NCBI RefSeq assembly: GCF_003130075.1
Contig: NZ_NRCW01000001.1
Span: 124,001-188,000, forward strand
Length of the DNA stretch: 64,000 nt
Direction: 5' to 3'
Source: Aggregatibacter segnis
Lineage (GTDB): Bacteria; Pseudomonadota; Gammaproteobacteria; Enterobacterales; Pasteurellaceae
Shown here one piece after another: positions 9,175 to 18,574 of the stretch (position 1 is the first letter of the stretch; each line of letters begins with the position of its first letter). The position numbers and the translations under genes were made by a program. The notes beneath the pieces were generated by a model. The model did no database searches. It saw nothing but the letters and a program-made list of their open reading frames with translations, and had not been told where the DNA came from.

Positions 9175-9196
9175 TTCTGGGATCTTGATCGCAAAA
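9175..9196. promoter_or_regulatory. Competence CRP-S (Sxy-dependent CRE) site between pilA and ampD
   Basis: The 22-bp element centred on GATCTTGATC has one perfect half-site (TTTTGCGATC on the minus strand) and a second half with two mismatches, so 18 of the 20 defined bases match the Haemophilus competence consensus. It lies about 95-115 bp upstream of pilA, the expected place for activation by CRP plus Sxy. It also ends just 10 bp before the ampD start. Confidence 0.8.
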
Positions 9197-9206
9197 TAAA
9201 AATCTT

Positions 9207-9761
9207 ATGATGGAAAAACAGTTACACATTAAAGACGGATGGTTGGTCAATGAAAGACGGGTATTGTCTCCACATTTTGATCAACGTCCTGAGCCACAGG
9301 ATATTTCCTTGTTGATTATTCATTATATCAGTTTGCCACCGGAGAGATTTGGTGGCGGTTATATTGATGCTTTTTTTCAAGGAAAATTAGACCCGCAGGC
9401 ACATCCTTATTTTAAAGAAATTAGCGCATTGCGAGTGTCTGCACATTGTTTGATTGAACGCACAGGACGGATTACCCAATATGTCAATTTCACTGATCGT
9501 GCTTGGCATGCAGGTTTATCTTGTTTCGAGGGACGGGAAAAATGTAATGATTTTGCCATTGGTATTGAATTGGAAGGCAGTAATGAACAGCCGTTTACTG
9601 ATGCACAATATTCGGCATTACAAGCACTTACACAGGAAATTATGCGGACATATCCGCATATTACCAAAGAGCGTATTGTGGGCCATTGCGATGTGTCACC
9701 GGGGCGGAAAATCGACCCGGGACAATATTTTGATTGGCAGCGGTATTTACAGAACATTTAA
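9207..9761 (+). CDS. ampD: 1,6-anhydro-N-acetylmuramyl-L-alanine amidase AmpD
   Basis: 184 residues (183 if the second Met is used), cytoplasmic zinc amidase that removes the peptide from anhydro-muropeptides in peptidoglycan recycling. Zinc ligands are visible: His in [10 protein letters not shown] (about residue 36), His in [17 protein letters not shown] near residue 154, and Asp164 in KIDPG. The FVDRAWHAG-like segment reads [10 protein letters not shown]. It is divergent from pilA, the same arrangement as in H. influenzae. No strong Shine-Dalgarno is visible. A terminator follows at 9789. Confidence 0.96.
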   Translation: MMEKQLHIKDGWLVNERRVLSPHFDQRPEPQDISLLIIHYISLPPERFGGGYIDAFFQGKLDPQAHPYFKEISALRVSAHCLIERTGRITQYVNFTDRAWHAGLSCFEGREKCNDFAIGIELEGSNEQPFTDAQYSALQALTQEIMRTYPHITKERIVGHCDVSPGRKIDPGQYFDWQRYLQNI

Positions 9762-9788
9762 ATTGAACAATAAATAGACAGCATAAGG

Positions 9789-9828
9789 CGGCATTTTTCA
9801 TTAACAGGAAAATGCCGTTTCTTTTTTA
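9789..9828 (+). terminator. ampD terminator
   Basis: CGGCATTTT pairs with AAAATGCCG around an 11-nt loop, followed by TTTCTTTTTTATT. Confidence 0.88.
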
Positions 9829-10340
9829 TTATTGCATTGAAAAATAAGGATAAATTTTCTTTTGATTATTTGTTAAATTGAAATTTTTCAGGTTATTTCT
9901 AGTTATTCCGTGGTTGAAACACAATTTTATCCACAGAAATACTGAATAACTCACAAGAGGATGAAAAACCGTAAAGCACGAGATAGAAAAAAGAAAACAT
10001 GCGCATTTGTTCGGCATAACTTGTTGAAAAAATCGCAAAAAACGGATGAGGTATAAATCGGTGAAAATTTATGAGAAAAATTTAAACAAGTGCGCGAGAA
10101 ACAGGGAAAGAATTGGGGAGGTAGAAAAAGAAATGACAGATTATTTCCTGTTTTTAGCTCACTATTCACAGGGTTATCCACATTATCAAAAAATCCGCTC
10201 AAGGATAACATAAAAATTCGACGTATTTTGGGACCGCACTTTATAACTTTTTAATCTACAGCATAACCTTTATTTCTTTTTCAATATCCAGAATTCTACG
10301 TAATATTGATGACCAATTCGTCACCCGTTTTATTTATAGG
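9829..10340. other. Gene-free 0.5-kb AT-rich region with DnaA-box sequences
   Basis: There is no convincing gene in this stretch. The + strand is purine-rich. Two perfect strong DnaA boxes (TTATCCACA) occur at 9927-9935 and 10174-10182, both on +. A near-box CTATTCACA lies at 10162-10170, 12 bp from the second. A USS is at 10233-10241. No GATC cluster and no repeated 13-mers are evident, so an origin is not supported. The last part (10242-10348) should carry the promoter of the next gene. Confidence 0.5.
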
Positions 10341-10348
10341 AGTTTTAT

Positions 10349-10894
10349 ATGTCACAATTTCCCATTCATACCATCGAAACCGCACCGGAAGCCGCAAAAG
10401 AAGCGTTAAAAGCTGTGCAAAATGTCAACGGATTTATTCCAAATTTAATCGGTGTTCTTGCGAATGCACCGACAGCGCTAGAAACCTACCGTACGGTGGG
10501 CGGAATTAATGGACGAAATAGTTTAACCGCCGCAGAACGAGAAGTGGTTCAAATTACGGCAGCGGTGGTCAATGGTTGCGGTTTCTGTGTGGCTGGACAT
10601 ACTAAAATTGCCCTAAAGCTATTGAAACTTGAAGAGCCACTGGTTAACCAAATTCGTTCGATAGCACGTATCGAACAAGATGCTAAATTGGATGCTCTTG
10701 CCCGTTTTACGCTGACGGTCATCTTGCAAAAAGCAAAACTGACCCAAGCGCAACAACAAGCCTTTTATAATGCAGGTTACACAAAGGAAAATGCTATTGA
10801 TGTGGTGTTGGGGGTAAGCCTGGCAACGTTATGTAACTACGTAAATAATCTTGCGGACACACCGATTAACCCGGAACTTCAGCCTTTCGCTTAA
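10349..10894 (+). CDS. Carboxymuconolactone decarboxylase / AhpD-like peroxidase-family protein
   Basis: 181 residues, CMD domain. The AhpD-type redox centre CGFCVAGHTKIA is present (CxxC plus downstream His), the hallmark of alkylhydroperoxidase-like members rather than true decarboxylases. Peroxidase or thiol-reductase activity is inferred; the physiological substrate is unknown. It has a clear Shine-Dalgarno (TAGGAG) 6 nt before the ATG and its own terminator, so it is probably monocistronic. Confidence 0.88.
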   Translation: MSQFPIHTIETAPEAAKEALKAVQNVNGFIPNLIGVLANAPTALETYRTVGGINGRNSLTAAEREVVQITAAVVNGCGFCVAGHTKIALKLLKLEEPLVNQIRSIARIEQDAKLDALARFTLTVILQKAKLTQAQQQAFYNAGYTKENAIDVVLGVSLATLCNYVNNLADTPINPELQPFA

Positions 10895-10915
10895 TTTCCT
10901 TTTTATATGTATTTA

Positions 10916-10940
10916 GGCAGCCTTGTGGGCTGCCTTTTTT
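10916..10940 (+). terminator. Terminator of the AhpD-like gene
   Basis: GGCAGCC and GGCTGCC pair around TTGTG and are followed by six T residues. Confidence 0.92.
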
Positions 10941-11059
10941 GTACATCACTTTTGTTATAACTGATGGTTTTTAAATATAGTCACTAATTCTTTTCTTTTT
11001 AAAATTCCCTTTGTTAGATTTTAAGTATTAGCAACGTATTAATAAACAAGGAGAAAAAT

Positions 11060-11854
11060 ATGCAACAGCGTGATCTTTATCCCCATGAAATCTTGCAAGA
11101 TGTCATCGACAAAAGTTATGCAAAATCACTTGGCAGCGTAAAGACCTTGGCTATTCTTAGCTTTTTAGGGGGCGGTTATGTGAGTTTCGGTTATATGGCA
11201 TATTTAAAAGTCGTCAGTGGCATACCGGCGGAATGGGCGGGCTTGGCAACCTTATTGGGGGCCGCTGTCTTTCCTATTTGCTTAATTTGTATTCTTATCG
11301 GAGGCGGCGAATTGGCCACAGGGAATATGATGATGATGGCTTTGGGGCGATTGAGCAAACAGGTAAGCTTTAAGAAATTATTACGTAACTGGATAATTGT
11401 GAGTTTAGGTAACCTTGCCGGCGCATTATTTATGGCGTTTTTTCTTGGACATTATGTGGGGTTAGCTGAAGGTGCGGCAGCGAGTAAAACCATTGCTATT
11501 GCAGAAGCGAAAGTGAATATGGATTTCTTGCGTGCTTTTGTTTCAGCGATTGCGTGTAACTGGATGGTGTGTATGGGGATTTGGTTTTATTTTGGTGCAA
11601 AGCAAACATCTGGACGTATTCTTGCCATGTGGTTCCCCGTGATGATTTTTGTGTTGATTGGGCTACAGCATTTTGTGGCAAATATGTTTATTATTCCGGC
11701 AGGGATTTTTGCCGGAGCAAATGTGACGTGGGGAGAGTTTTTCTTCAATATGGTTCCCGTCTTCTTGGGTAATGTGACAGGTGGGGCGGCATTTGTTGGG
11801 GCCTCTTATCTTTACGCCTATCGTCATTTGCTCAACGAGGATTATCAGATTTAG
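11060..11854 (+). CDS. Formate/nitrite transporter (FNT) family channel
   Basis: 264 residues with about six transmembrane helices. FNT signatures are GGGELATGNMMMM (helix 2 broken region, near residue 79) and GLQHFVANMFIIPAGIF around residue 197, which contains the pore His of the family. Members conduct formate, nitrite or hydrosulfide across the inner membrane. No pyruvate formate-lyase, nitrite or sulfite reductase gene is adjacent, so the substrate cannot be assigned. The N-terminus PHEILQDVIDKSYAKS is FNT-like. Shine-Dalgarno AAGGAG precedes the ATG. Confidence 0.9.
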   Translation: MQQRDLYPHEILQDVIDKSYAKSLGSVKTLAILSFLGGGYVSFGYMAYLKVVSGIPAEWAGLATLLGAAVFPICLICILIGGGELATGNMMMMALGRLSKQVSFKKLLRNWIIVSLGNLAGALFMAFFLGHYVGLAEGAAASKTIAIAEAKVNMDFLRAFVSAIACNWMVCMGIWFYFGAKQTSGRILAMWFPVMIFVLIGLQHFVANMFIIPAGIFAGANVTWGEFFFNMVPVFLGNVTGGAAFVGASYLYAYRHLLNEDYQI

Positions 11855-11892
11855 CGTTTCAAAGTGCGGTGGCGTTTTTCTGCGTTTTGAAT

Positions 11893-11920
11893 GAAAAAGA
11901 GGGAATCATGTCGATTCCCT
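11893..11920 (-). terminator. nanQ terminator
   Basis: GGGAATC and GATTCCC form the stem. Read leftward it is followed by TCTTTTTCATT, fitting termination of the leftward gene. Confidence 0.75.
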
Positions 11921-11950
11921 ATTTGGCTCTTGAATGTGATTGAGTGAAAT

Positions 11951-12439
<489 letters not shown>

Positions 12440-12510
12440 TTAAAAACTGGAGTGATTTTATCATTAACCTTATTTTTCAGGTAGTCATAAATCGTAATTG
12501 CGTAAAAAAG

Positions 12511-12540
12511 TTACCCATCAAGGCAAAAGCCCTGTATAAT
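12511..12540 (+). promoter_or_regulatory. Likely pnp promoter
   Basis: A perfect -10 TATAAT at 12535-12540 follows TTACCC at 12511-12516 with 18-bp spacing. A transcript would start near 12547, giving a leader of about 147 nt before the GTG start. A long leader is expected for pnp, which is autoregulated at this level in E. coli. A USS (12608) lies in the leader. Confidence 0.6.
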
Positions 12541-12693
12541 GCCCGCGTTTTATTTTCTGAATTAGCGTGCGGCTAACAAAAGTGATTTTCCGCGTGGTAG
12601 TCAAGAAAAGTGCGGTCGGTTTTAAGATTATTTTTGCTAGTCGCAAATTGGAAAATAAAACATTGTGAATATTTATTTAAGAAGGAAAACATT

Positions 12694-14823
12694 GTGGATC
12701 CAATTGTTAAGCAGTTTAAATACGGTCAACATACCGTAACTTTAGAAACCGGCGCTATTGCACGTCAAGCAACCTCAGCCGTCATGGCAAGCATGGACGA
12801 TACAACCGTATTCGTTGCCGTAGTTGCCAAAAAAGATGTGAAAGAAGGGCAGGATTTCTTCCCATTAACCGTTAACTATCAAGAGCGTACTTATGCCGCC
12901 GGTCGTATTCCGGGCGGTTTCTTCAAACGCGAGGGTCGTCCATCTGAAGGTGAAACCTTAATTGCCCGTTTAATCGACCGTCCGATTCGTCCGTTATTCC
13001 CAGAAGGTTTCTTTAATGAAATCCAAGTGGTTGCGACGGTTGTTTCTGTAAACCCACAAATCAGCCCGGATTTAGTGGCAATGATCGGTGCGTCTGCTGC
13101 GTTGTCTTTATCCGGTGTGCCATTTAATGGCCCAATCGGTGCGGCGCGTGTTGGTTTCATCAACGATCAATTCGTATTAAACCCAACCATTAACGAACAA
13201 AAACAAAGCCGTTTGGATTTAGTGGTTGCAGGTACTGACAAAGCCGTATTAATGGTGGAATCCGAAGCGGATATTTTAACCGAAGAACAAATGTTGGCGG
13301 CGGTGGTTTATGGCCATCAGCAACAACAAGTGGTGATTGAAGCCATTAAAGAATTGGTTGCAGAAGCCGGTAAACCACGTTGGGATTGGGTTGCACCTGA
13401 ACCAAACACTGATTTAATCAATAAAGTGAAAGCGTTAGCTGAAGCACGTTTAGGCGATGCGTATCGTATCACTGAAAAACAAGCGCGTTATGAGCAAATC
13501 GATGCGATTAAAGCTGACGTTGTTGCACAAATTACTGCTGAAGATGAAGAAGTCAGCGAAGGGAAAATTATTGATATTTTCACCGCACTTGAAAGCCAAA
13601 TCGTGCGTGGACGTATTATCGCAGGTGAACCGCGTATTGATGGTCGTACCGTTGATACTGTGCGCGCATTAGATATTTGCACTGGTGTATTACCGCGTAC
13701 CCATGGTTCTGCAATCTTTACCCGTGGTGAAACTCAAGCGTTGGCTGTTGCTACTTTAGGGACTGAACGCGATGCGCAAATCATTGATGAATTAACTGGT
13801 GAGCGTCAAGATCACTTCTTGTTCCACTATAACTTCCCTCCGTATTCTGTGGGTGAAACCGGTATGATCGGTTCACCAAAACGTCGTGAAATCGGTCACG
13901 GTCGTTTGGCGAAACGCGGTGTGGCAGCAGTGATGCCAACCTTAGCAGAATTCCCGTATGTGGTACGTGTGGTATCTGAAATCACCGAATCCAACGGTTC
14001 TTCTTCTATGGCTTCCGTGTGTGGTGCTTCTCTTGCGTTAATGGATGCCGGTGTGCCGATTAAAGCGGCGGTTGCAGGTATCGCAATGGGCTTAGTGAAA
14101 GAAGATGATAAATTTGTCGTGCTTTCCGATATTCTTGGTGATGAAGACCACTTAGGTGATATGGACTTTAAAGTGGCTGGTACCCGTCAAGGTGTGACCG
14201 CGCTTCAAATGGACATCAAAATCGAAGGTATCACCGCTGAAATCATGCAAATTGCATTAAACCAAGCGAAAAGTGCACGTATGCATATTCTTGGTGTCAT
14301 GGAGCAAGCCATTCCGGCGCCGCGTGCAGATATTTCTGATTTCGCACCGCGTATCTACACCATGAAAATTGATCCGAAGAAAATCAAAGATGTGATCGGG
14401 AAAGGCGGTGCGGTAATTCGTGCATTGACCGAAGAAACCGGTACTTCCATTGATATTGATGATGACGGTACAGTAAAAATCGCTGCGGTTGATAAGAATG
14501 CCGTACAAGATGTGATGGCACGTATCGAAGACATCACGGCTGAAGTAGAAGCGGGTGCCATTTACAAAGGTAAAGTGACTCGTTTAGCCGATTTCGGTGC
14601 ATTCGTTTCTATCGTAGGTAATAAAGAAGGCTTAGTTCACATTTCTCAAATTGCTGAAGAACGTGTGGAAAAAGTCAGTGATTATCTACAAGTAGGACAA
14701 GAAGTGATGGTTAAAGTGGTAGAAATCGATCGTCAAGGTCGTATCCGTTTAACCATGAAAGAACTTGCGCCTAAACAAGACGCTGTTCAAGAATCCTTTG
14801 ATGACGTTATTGAACAGGAATAA
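12694..14823 (+). CDS. pnp: Polyribonucleotide nucleotidyltransferase (PNPase)
   Basis: 709 residues. Two RNase PH-like domains flank a helical linker, then KH ([27 protein letters not shown], about residues 550-610) and S1 ([17 protein letters not shown], about 622-690) domains. It degrades RNA 3' to 5' phosphorolytically, alone or in the degradosome with RNase E. The GTG at 12694 is chosen: it gives the family N-terminus [20 protein letters not shown] and has AAGGA 6 nt upstream; the longer frame from 12610 is leader. rpsO, the usual upstream partner, is absent; nlpI and deaD follow as in H. influenzae. Confidence 0.98.
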   Translation: MDPIVKQFKYGQHTVTLETGAIARQATSAVMASMDDTTVFVAVVAKKDVKEGQDFFPLTVNYQERTYAAGRIPGGFFKREGRPSEGETLIARLIDRPIRPLFPEGFFNEIQVVATVVSVNPQISPDLVAMIGASAALSLSGVPFNGPIGAARVGFINDQFVLNPTINEQKQSRLDLVVAGTDKAVLMVESEADILTEEQMLAAVVYGHQQQQVVIEAIKELVAEAGKPRWDWVAPEPNTDLINKVKALAEARLGDAYRITEKQARYEQIDAIKADVVAQITAEDEEVSEGKIIDIFTALESQIVRGRIIAGEPRIDGRTVDTVRALDICTGVLPRTHGSAIFTRGETQALAVATLGTERDAQIIDELTGERQDHFLFHYNFPPYSVGETGMIGSPKRREIGHGRLAKRGVAAVMPTLAEFPYVVRVVSEITESNGSSSMASVCGASLALMDAGVPIKAAVAGIAMGLVKEDDKFVVLSDILGDEDHLGDMDFKVAGTRQGVTALQMDIKIEGITAEIMQIALNQAKSARMHILGVMEQAIPAPRADISDFAPRIYTMKIDPKKIKDVIGKGGAVIRALTEETGTSIDIDDDGTVKIAAVDKNAVQDVMARIEDITAEVEAGAIYKGKVTRLADFGAFVSIVGNKEGLVHISQIAEERVEKVSDYLQVGQEVMVKVVEIDRQGRIRLTMKELAPKQDAVQESFDDVIEQE

Positions 14824-14838
14824 TTAAATTTAGGATTA

Positions 14839-14875
14839 ATGTTACGGGACGGAATGCCCCGTAACATTTCTTTTT
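14839..14875 (+). terminator. pnp terminator
   Basis: TGTTACGGG and CCCGTAACA pair around a short loop, followed by TTTCTTTTTC. Confidence 0.88.
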
Positions 14876-14912
14876 CAATAAGCAATTCCTCTGCTTTAAG
14901 GCTTACAAAGAA

Positions 14913-15818
14913 ATGACACAACGCAACGGGTTGTTTAATTTCGCGGTGTTTTTACCCATTTTATTTTTTACTTTTTTATTGTCGGGCTGTGTTGGCTTGA
15001 ACAATAGTTTTGTGTCTAAAAATAAAGTGGTGCTAGCCGATCAAAATCCAAGCCAGCATTTTGAACAGGAAGTAATGATTGTTCGGATTAGTCAGGTGTT
15101 GCTCGTTGGAAAAATGAGTAATGAAGAACGTGCTTCTCTCCATTTTGAACGGGGAGTGCTTTACGATAGTTTGGGGCTTTGGGCTTTAGCGCGTTATGAC
15201 TTTACTCAAGCTCTTGCATTGCAACCTAAAATGGCGGCAGTGTATAACTATCTAGGGCTTTATTTATTACTTGATGAAGACTATGACGGCGCATTAGAGG
15301 CCTTTAATACGGTTTTCAGCCTCGATCCTGACTATGAATATACCTTCCTTAATCGAGCATTAGACTTCTATTATGTAGGACGGTATAACCTCGCCGAGCA
15401 GGATTTCTTGGCATTTTATCAACGCAATAAATCAGATCCTTACCGTGTTTTATGGCTCTATTTGAATGAATTAAAATTTAAACCGGCCGAGGCACAAAAA
15501 AATCTGGCTCAACGTGCTGTTGGGCTTTCTCAGGATTATTGGGGTACCTACATTGTCCAATATTATTTGGGCAAATTGTCAGTTCAGGATCTACAGGCTA
15601 AAGCGCAGCAGTTTGCAACAAAAACCGCTACGCAATACGCAGAAGTTCTGACTGAAACCTACTTTTATCTAGCAAAACAAAAACTCAATATGGGACAGAT
15701 TGATGAGGCAGAAACCTTATTCAAACTGGCTGTTGCAAATCAGGTGTATAACTTTGTGGAGTATCGTTTTGCGGTGTTTGAGCTATCGAAATTAGGACAA
15801 CAGACTCAAGCAGAATAA
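14913..15818 (+). CDS. nlpI: Lipoprotein NlpI (TPR protein)
   Basis: 301 residues. The signal peptide ends LLSGC with the lipidated Cys at residue 26. The rest is TPR repeats (for example ASLHFERGVLYDSLGLWALARYDF and AAVYNYLGLYLLLDEDYDGAL, residues about 70-140) and a C-terminal TPR. NlpI scaffolds envelope enzymes, notably Prc protease and peptidoglycan hydrolases. Position between pnp and deaD is the conserved enteric/Pasteurellaceae order. No strong Shine-Dalgarno is visible directly before the ATG. Confidence 0.95.
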   Translation: MTQRNGLFNFAVFLPILFFTFLLSGCVGLNNSFVSKNKVVLADQNPSQHFEQEVMIVRISQVLLVGKMSNEERASLHFERGVLYDSLGLWALARYDFTQALALQPKMAAVYNYLGLYLLLDEDYDGALEAFNTVFSLDPDYEYTFLNRALDFYYVGRYNLAEQDFLAFYQRNKSDPYRVLWLYLNELKFKPAEAQKNLAQRAVGLSQDYWGTYIVQYYLGKLSVQDLQAKAQQFATKTATQYAEVLTETYFYLAKQKLNMGQIDEAETLFKLAVANQVYNFVEYRFAVFELSKLGQQTQAE

Positions 15819-15881
15819 CGGTGAGCATAGCTCAACCGGCGATGCGTTGTAAGACGCAAAACGACACATTGTGATTAACCT

Positions 15882-15908
15882 GAAAGCGTCTATTGAGCTT
15901 TCTTTTTA
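15882..15908 (+). terminator. Probable nlpI terminator
   Basis: GAAAGC and GCTTTC pair around a 9-nt loop and run into TCTTTTTATA, just before deaD. Confidence 0.6.
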
Positions 15909-15926
15909 TACATTCGAGTATTTTTA

Positions 15927-17729
15927 ATGACTGAAACTAAAATGACTTTCAAGGATTTAGGCTTGCCTGAATTCATCCTTAATGCTGTTTCCGATCTTGG
16001 TTTTGAAACACCTTCTCCAATTCAACAAATTTGCATACCGCACTTATTAGAAGGCCGTGATGTACTGGGCATGGCACAAACCGGTAGTGGGAAAACAGCA
16101 GCTTTCTCTTTGCCAATTTTGGCGCAAATCGATCCAACTGAAAAACACCCGCAATTATTAGTGATGGCACCGACCCGTGAATTAGCTATTCAAGTTGCAG
16201 ATGCATGTGAGCAATTCGTGAAATATGCCAAAGGTATTAATATTGTGACTTTATATGGTGGCCAACGTTATGACATCCAATTACGTGCGTTAAAACAAGG
16301 GGCGCAAGTTGTGGTGGGGACACCGGGACGTATTTTGGACCACCTACGTCGTGGCACCTTAAGCCTTGCTGAACTTAAAGCGATCGTGTTAGACGAAGCG
16401 GATGAAATGTTGCGCATGGGCTTTATTGATGATGTGGAAACCGTGATGGCCGAATTACCTGAACATCATCAAACCGCACTTTTCTCTGCCACCATGCCGG
16501 AGCCGATTCGCCGAATCACCAAACGCTTTATGAAAGATCCGCAAGAAGTCAAAATTAAAGCGACCCAACAAAGTGCGCCGGATATTGCGCAAAGTTGTTG
16601 GTATGTTCATGGCTTCCGTAAAAATGATGCCTTGTTACGTTTCTTGGAAGTGGAAAATTTTGATGCGGCGATTATTTTCACCCGTACCAAAACCGGCACG
16701 TTAGACGTAACGGAATTATTAGAAAAACACGGTTTCCGTGCGGCGGCATTAAATGGAGATATGACACAGCAATTACGTGAACAAACCTTAGATCGTTTGC
16801 GTAGTGGCAGCTTAGATATCGTTGTGGCGACAGACGTCGCGGCACGTGGTATTGATATTGAGCGTATCAGTCTTGTGGTGAATTATGATATTCCACTTGA
16901 TGCTGAATCTTATGTACACCGTATCGGTCGTACCGGCCGTGCAGGACGTTCCGGTCGTGCGTTATTGTTCGTTGAACCGCGCGAACGTCGTTTGTTGCGT
17001 AATGTTGAACACCTTATCAAGAAAAATATTGAAGAGGTGGAATTGCCGAATCATGAAGTTTTACAAGCCTGCCGTCGTAAGAAATTCAAAGATAAAATTA
17101 CCACGCAGTTGGAACATCATGATTTAGAGCTTTATCGTGAATTGTTGGAAGATATGTTTACTGCCGATCAATCTCAAGAAGATATTGCTGCCGCTATGAT
17201 GATGTTGTTGCAAGGTAAACAAAAACTGATTCTTCCACCGGATCCGGTGGTGGATAAAAAAGCACGTCGTGATCGTAATGAGCGTGGTGAGCGTCGTGAG
17301 AATCCTCGTTCAGCAGAACGCCGTGGTGAACGTAAAGGCTATGGCAATCCACAACCAATGGATTTATATCGTATTGAAGTGGGCCGCGGAGATGGCGTGG
17401 AAGTTCGCCATATTGTTGGTGCTATTGCGAATGAAGGCGATATTAATAGTCGCTATATCGGTCACATCAAGTTGTATGATGATTATTCCACCATTGAATT
17501 GCCACAAGGTATGCCGAAAGAATTGTTACAACAATTTGCGAAAACGCGTGTGTTGAATAAACAAATGCGTATGTCCTTTATCGGCGAAGCCAAAGGCGAG
17601 CGTAGCGGTGATAATTTTGGCGGAAAACGCCGTGGCAGTCGTTTTGAAGACAAAGGTTTCAAAGGCGATCGTAAATTTAAAGAAAAATCTCACCGCACTT
17701 TTAAAGAGAAACGTGAGTTTAGAAAATAA
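15927..17729 (+). CDS. deaD: DEAD-box RNA helicase DeaD (CsdA)
   Basis: 600 residues. Motifs in order: Q-motif around [18 protein letters not shown], Ia [16 protein letters not shown] (the DEAD box), [31 protein letters not shown]. After about residue 380 come a dimerisation helix, a basic RER-rich linker, and a DeaD-type RNA-binding domain ([23 protein letters not shown]). A basic Lys/Arg/Gly tail ends the protein. It unwinds structured RNA in ribosome assembly and mRNA decay, mainly in the cold. It follows pnp-nlpI. Confidence 0.97.
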   Translation: MTETKMTFKDLGLPEFILNAVSDLGFETPSPIQQICIPHLLEGRDVLGMAQTGSGKTAAFSLPILAQIDPTEKHPQLLVMAPTRELAIQVADACEQFVKYAKGINIVTLYGGQRYDIQLRALKQGAQVVVGTPGRILDHLRRGTLSLAELKAIVLDEADEMLRMGFIDDVETVMAELPEHHQTALFSATMPEPIRRITKRFMKDPQEVKIKATQQSAPDIAQSCWYVHGFRKNDALLRFLEVENFDAAIIFTRTKTGTLDVTELLEKHGFRAAALNGDMTQQLREQTLDRLRSGSLDIVVATDVAARGIDIERISLVVNYDIPLDAESYVHRIGRTGRAGRSGRALLFVEPRERRLLRNVEHLIKKNIEEVELPNHEVLQACRRKKFKDKITTQLEHHDLELYRELLEDMFTADQSQEDIAAAMMMLLQGKQKLILPPDPVVDKKARRDRNERGERRENPRSAERRGERKGYGNPQPMDLYRIEVGRGDGVEVRHIVGAIANEGDINSRYIGHIKLYDDYSTIELPQGMPKELLQQFAKTRVLNKQMRMSFIGEAKGERSGDNFGGKRRGSRFEDKGFKGDRKFKEKSHRTFKEKREFRK

Positions 17730-17736
17730 AAAGGAA

Positions 17737-17766
17737 GACCGCACGTAAAGTGCGGTCGTTTTTTGA
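17737..17766. terminator. Bidirectional USS-pair terminator between deaD and hpt
   Basis: GACCGCAC and GTGCGGTC form the stem around a few bases, followed by GTTTTTTG on + and by TTCCTTTTTATTTT on the minus side. The second arm is a perfect USS at 17748. Confidence 0.9.
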
Positions 17767-17773
17767 GATAAAT

Positions 17774-17804
17774 TGACGGCTTATCATGTGATAGGCCGTT
17801 TTTC
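17774..17804. terminator. Second stem-loop between deaD and hpt
   Basis: ACGGCTTATCA pairs with TGATAGGCCGT (one G-U pair), followed by TTTTTCTTATTC on +. Confidence 0.75.
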
Positions 17805-18344
17805 TTATTCTTCTAAAATGACTTTGCCGATATAGCCAAGGTTGCGATGTTGTTGTGCATAGTCAATGCCATAGCCCACCACGAATTCATCAGGGATGGT
17901 GAAGCCAACCCAGTCTACTGGTACATTCACTTCACGACGAGATGGTTTGTCCAACAAAGTACAAATTGTCAACGAGGCGGGATCGCGTAAATTGAGAACT
18001 TCACGCACTTTTTCTAGGGTGTAGCCTGTGTCAATAATATCTTCTACGATCAGCACGTCTCTATCGCGAATGTCGCTTTCAATATCTTTTGTAATGCGAA
18101 CATCGTGGTTAGTTGTCATGCCGCTACCGTAGCTTGATGTGGTCATAAATTCGATTTCCACTGGCAAATGCAATTCGCGTACTAAATCCGCCATAAACAT
18201 AAAGGAACCACGCAACAAGCCTATTACCACAAGGCGATTAACTTTCTTTTGTTGATAGAATGCGGTGATTTCTTTGCCGAGTTCAGCAATACGGGAACGA
18301 ACTTCTTGTTCGGAAATAAGAATATCGACGTGGTGTTTTTTCAT
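17805..18344 (-). CDS. hpt: Hypoxanthine phosphoribosyltransferase
   Basis: 179 residues, type I phosphoribosyltransferase. The PRPP-binding motif [13 protein letters not shown] (about residues 99-111) is perfect; [13 protein letters not shown] near residue 43 and the hood segment [17 protein letters not shown] near 145-160 identify Hpt, which converts hypoxanthine to IMP. A possible -10 (TAGAAT) lies just downstream of the small-RNA terminator, so hpt may start its own transcript there, with leftover read-through from the sRNA. Confidence 0.96.
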   Translation of the reverse strand: MKKHHVDILISEQEVRSRIAELGKEITAFYQQKKVNRLVVIGLLRGSFMFMADLVRELHLPVEIEFMTTSSYGSGMTTNHDVRITKDIESDIRDRDVLIVEDIIDTGYTLEKVREVLNLRDPASLTICTLLDKPSRREVNVPVDWVGFTIPDEFVVGYGIDYAQQHRNLGYIGKVILEE

Positions 18345-18386
18345 TTCAAGGTTACCTTTGGCAGATGATGAGGGCGCTATTCTAAC

Positions 18387-18519
18387 AAAAAAAAGACTGA
18401 AGTTTAAACTTCAGTCTTTTTAAGTACCCTAACGAATTTACTTTCTACTCTACCTGTTTGGCGTGCTATGCAGACTTCCAATAACAACCATTCATCTTCA
18501 TTGCAATACTTAACAGATG
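18387..18519 (-). ncRNA. Predicted Fur-repressed small RNA (RyhB/HrrF-like)
   Basis: About 133 nt between pmbA and hpt, read leftward. A consensus-like promoter (TTGACA, 16 bp, TAACAT) places the start near 18519; the RNA ends in a perfect 15-bp palindromic stem (AAAAGACTGAAGTTT and complement, 18391-18420) followed by eight T residues. A Fur-type palindrome overlaps the promoter's upstream side. No open frame of credible length is present. The internal segment contains AGCACG, a short match to the conserved core of E. coli RyhB. The architecture matches iron-regulated sRNAs reported for H. influenzae (HrrF) and A. actinomycetemcomitans; identity with either is not established here. Confidence 0.7.
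18391..18420 (-). terminator. Intrinsic terminator of the predicted sRNA
   Basis: A perfect palindrome with 15-nt arms, centred on TTTAAA, followed leftward by T8. It lies upstream of hpt and downstream of no annotated gene except pmbA, so it must end either the sRNA or pmbA read-through. Confidence 0.92.
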
Positions 18520-18525
18520 CGGCTT

Positions 18526-18570
18526 ATGTTAGCAGAGTTTTTATTGTTGTCAATAAGAATTATTCTCATT
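18526..18570 (-). promoter_or_regulatory. Fur-box-like operator and promoter of the predicted sRNA
   Basis: The -10 TAACAT (18526-18531) and -35 TTGACA (18548-18553) are spaced by 16 bp. AATGAGAATAATTCTTATT (18552-18570) overlaps the -35 and matches the Fur 7-1-7 pattern TGATAATnATTATCA at 11 of 14 positions. The box begins 7 bp upstream of the pmbA stop codon side. Confidence 0.65.
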
Positions 18571-18574
18571 TATT

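Noticed and set aside
9829-10211. Minus-strand frames of 69 and 86 residues between ampD and the AhpD-like gene
   Set aside because: Phe/Leu/Ser-rich from purine-rich opposite strand; no Shine-Dalgarno and no recognisable sequence.
9829-10340. Chromosomal origin (oriC)
   Set aside because: DnaA boxes are present, but there is no GATC cluster or 13-mer repeats, and gidA/mioC are not adjacent.
12610-12693. N-terminal extension of PNPase
   Set aside because: The family N-terminus begins at the GTG at 12694, which has a good ribosome-binding site; upstream sequence is leader containing a USS.
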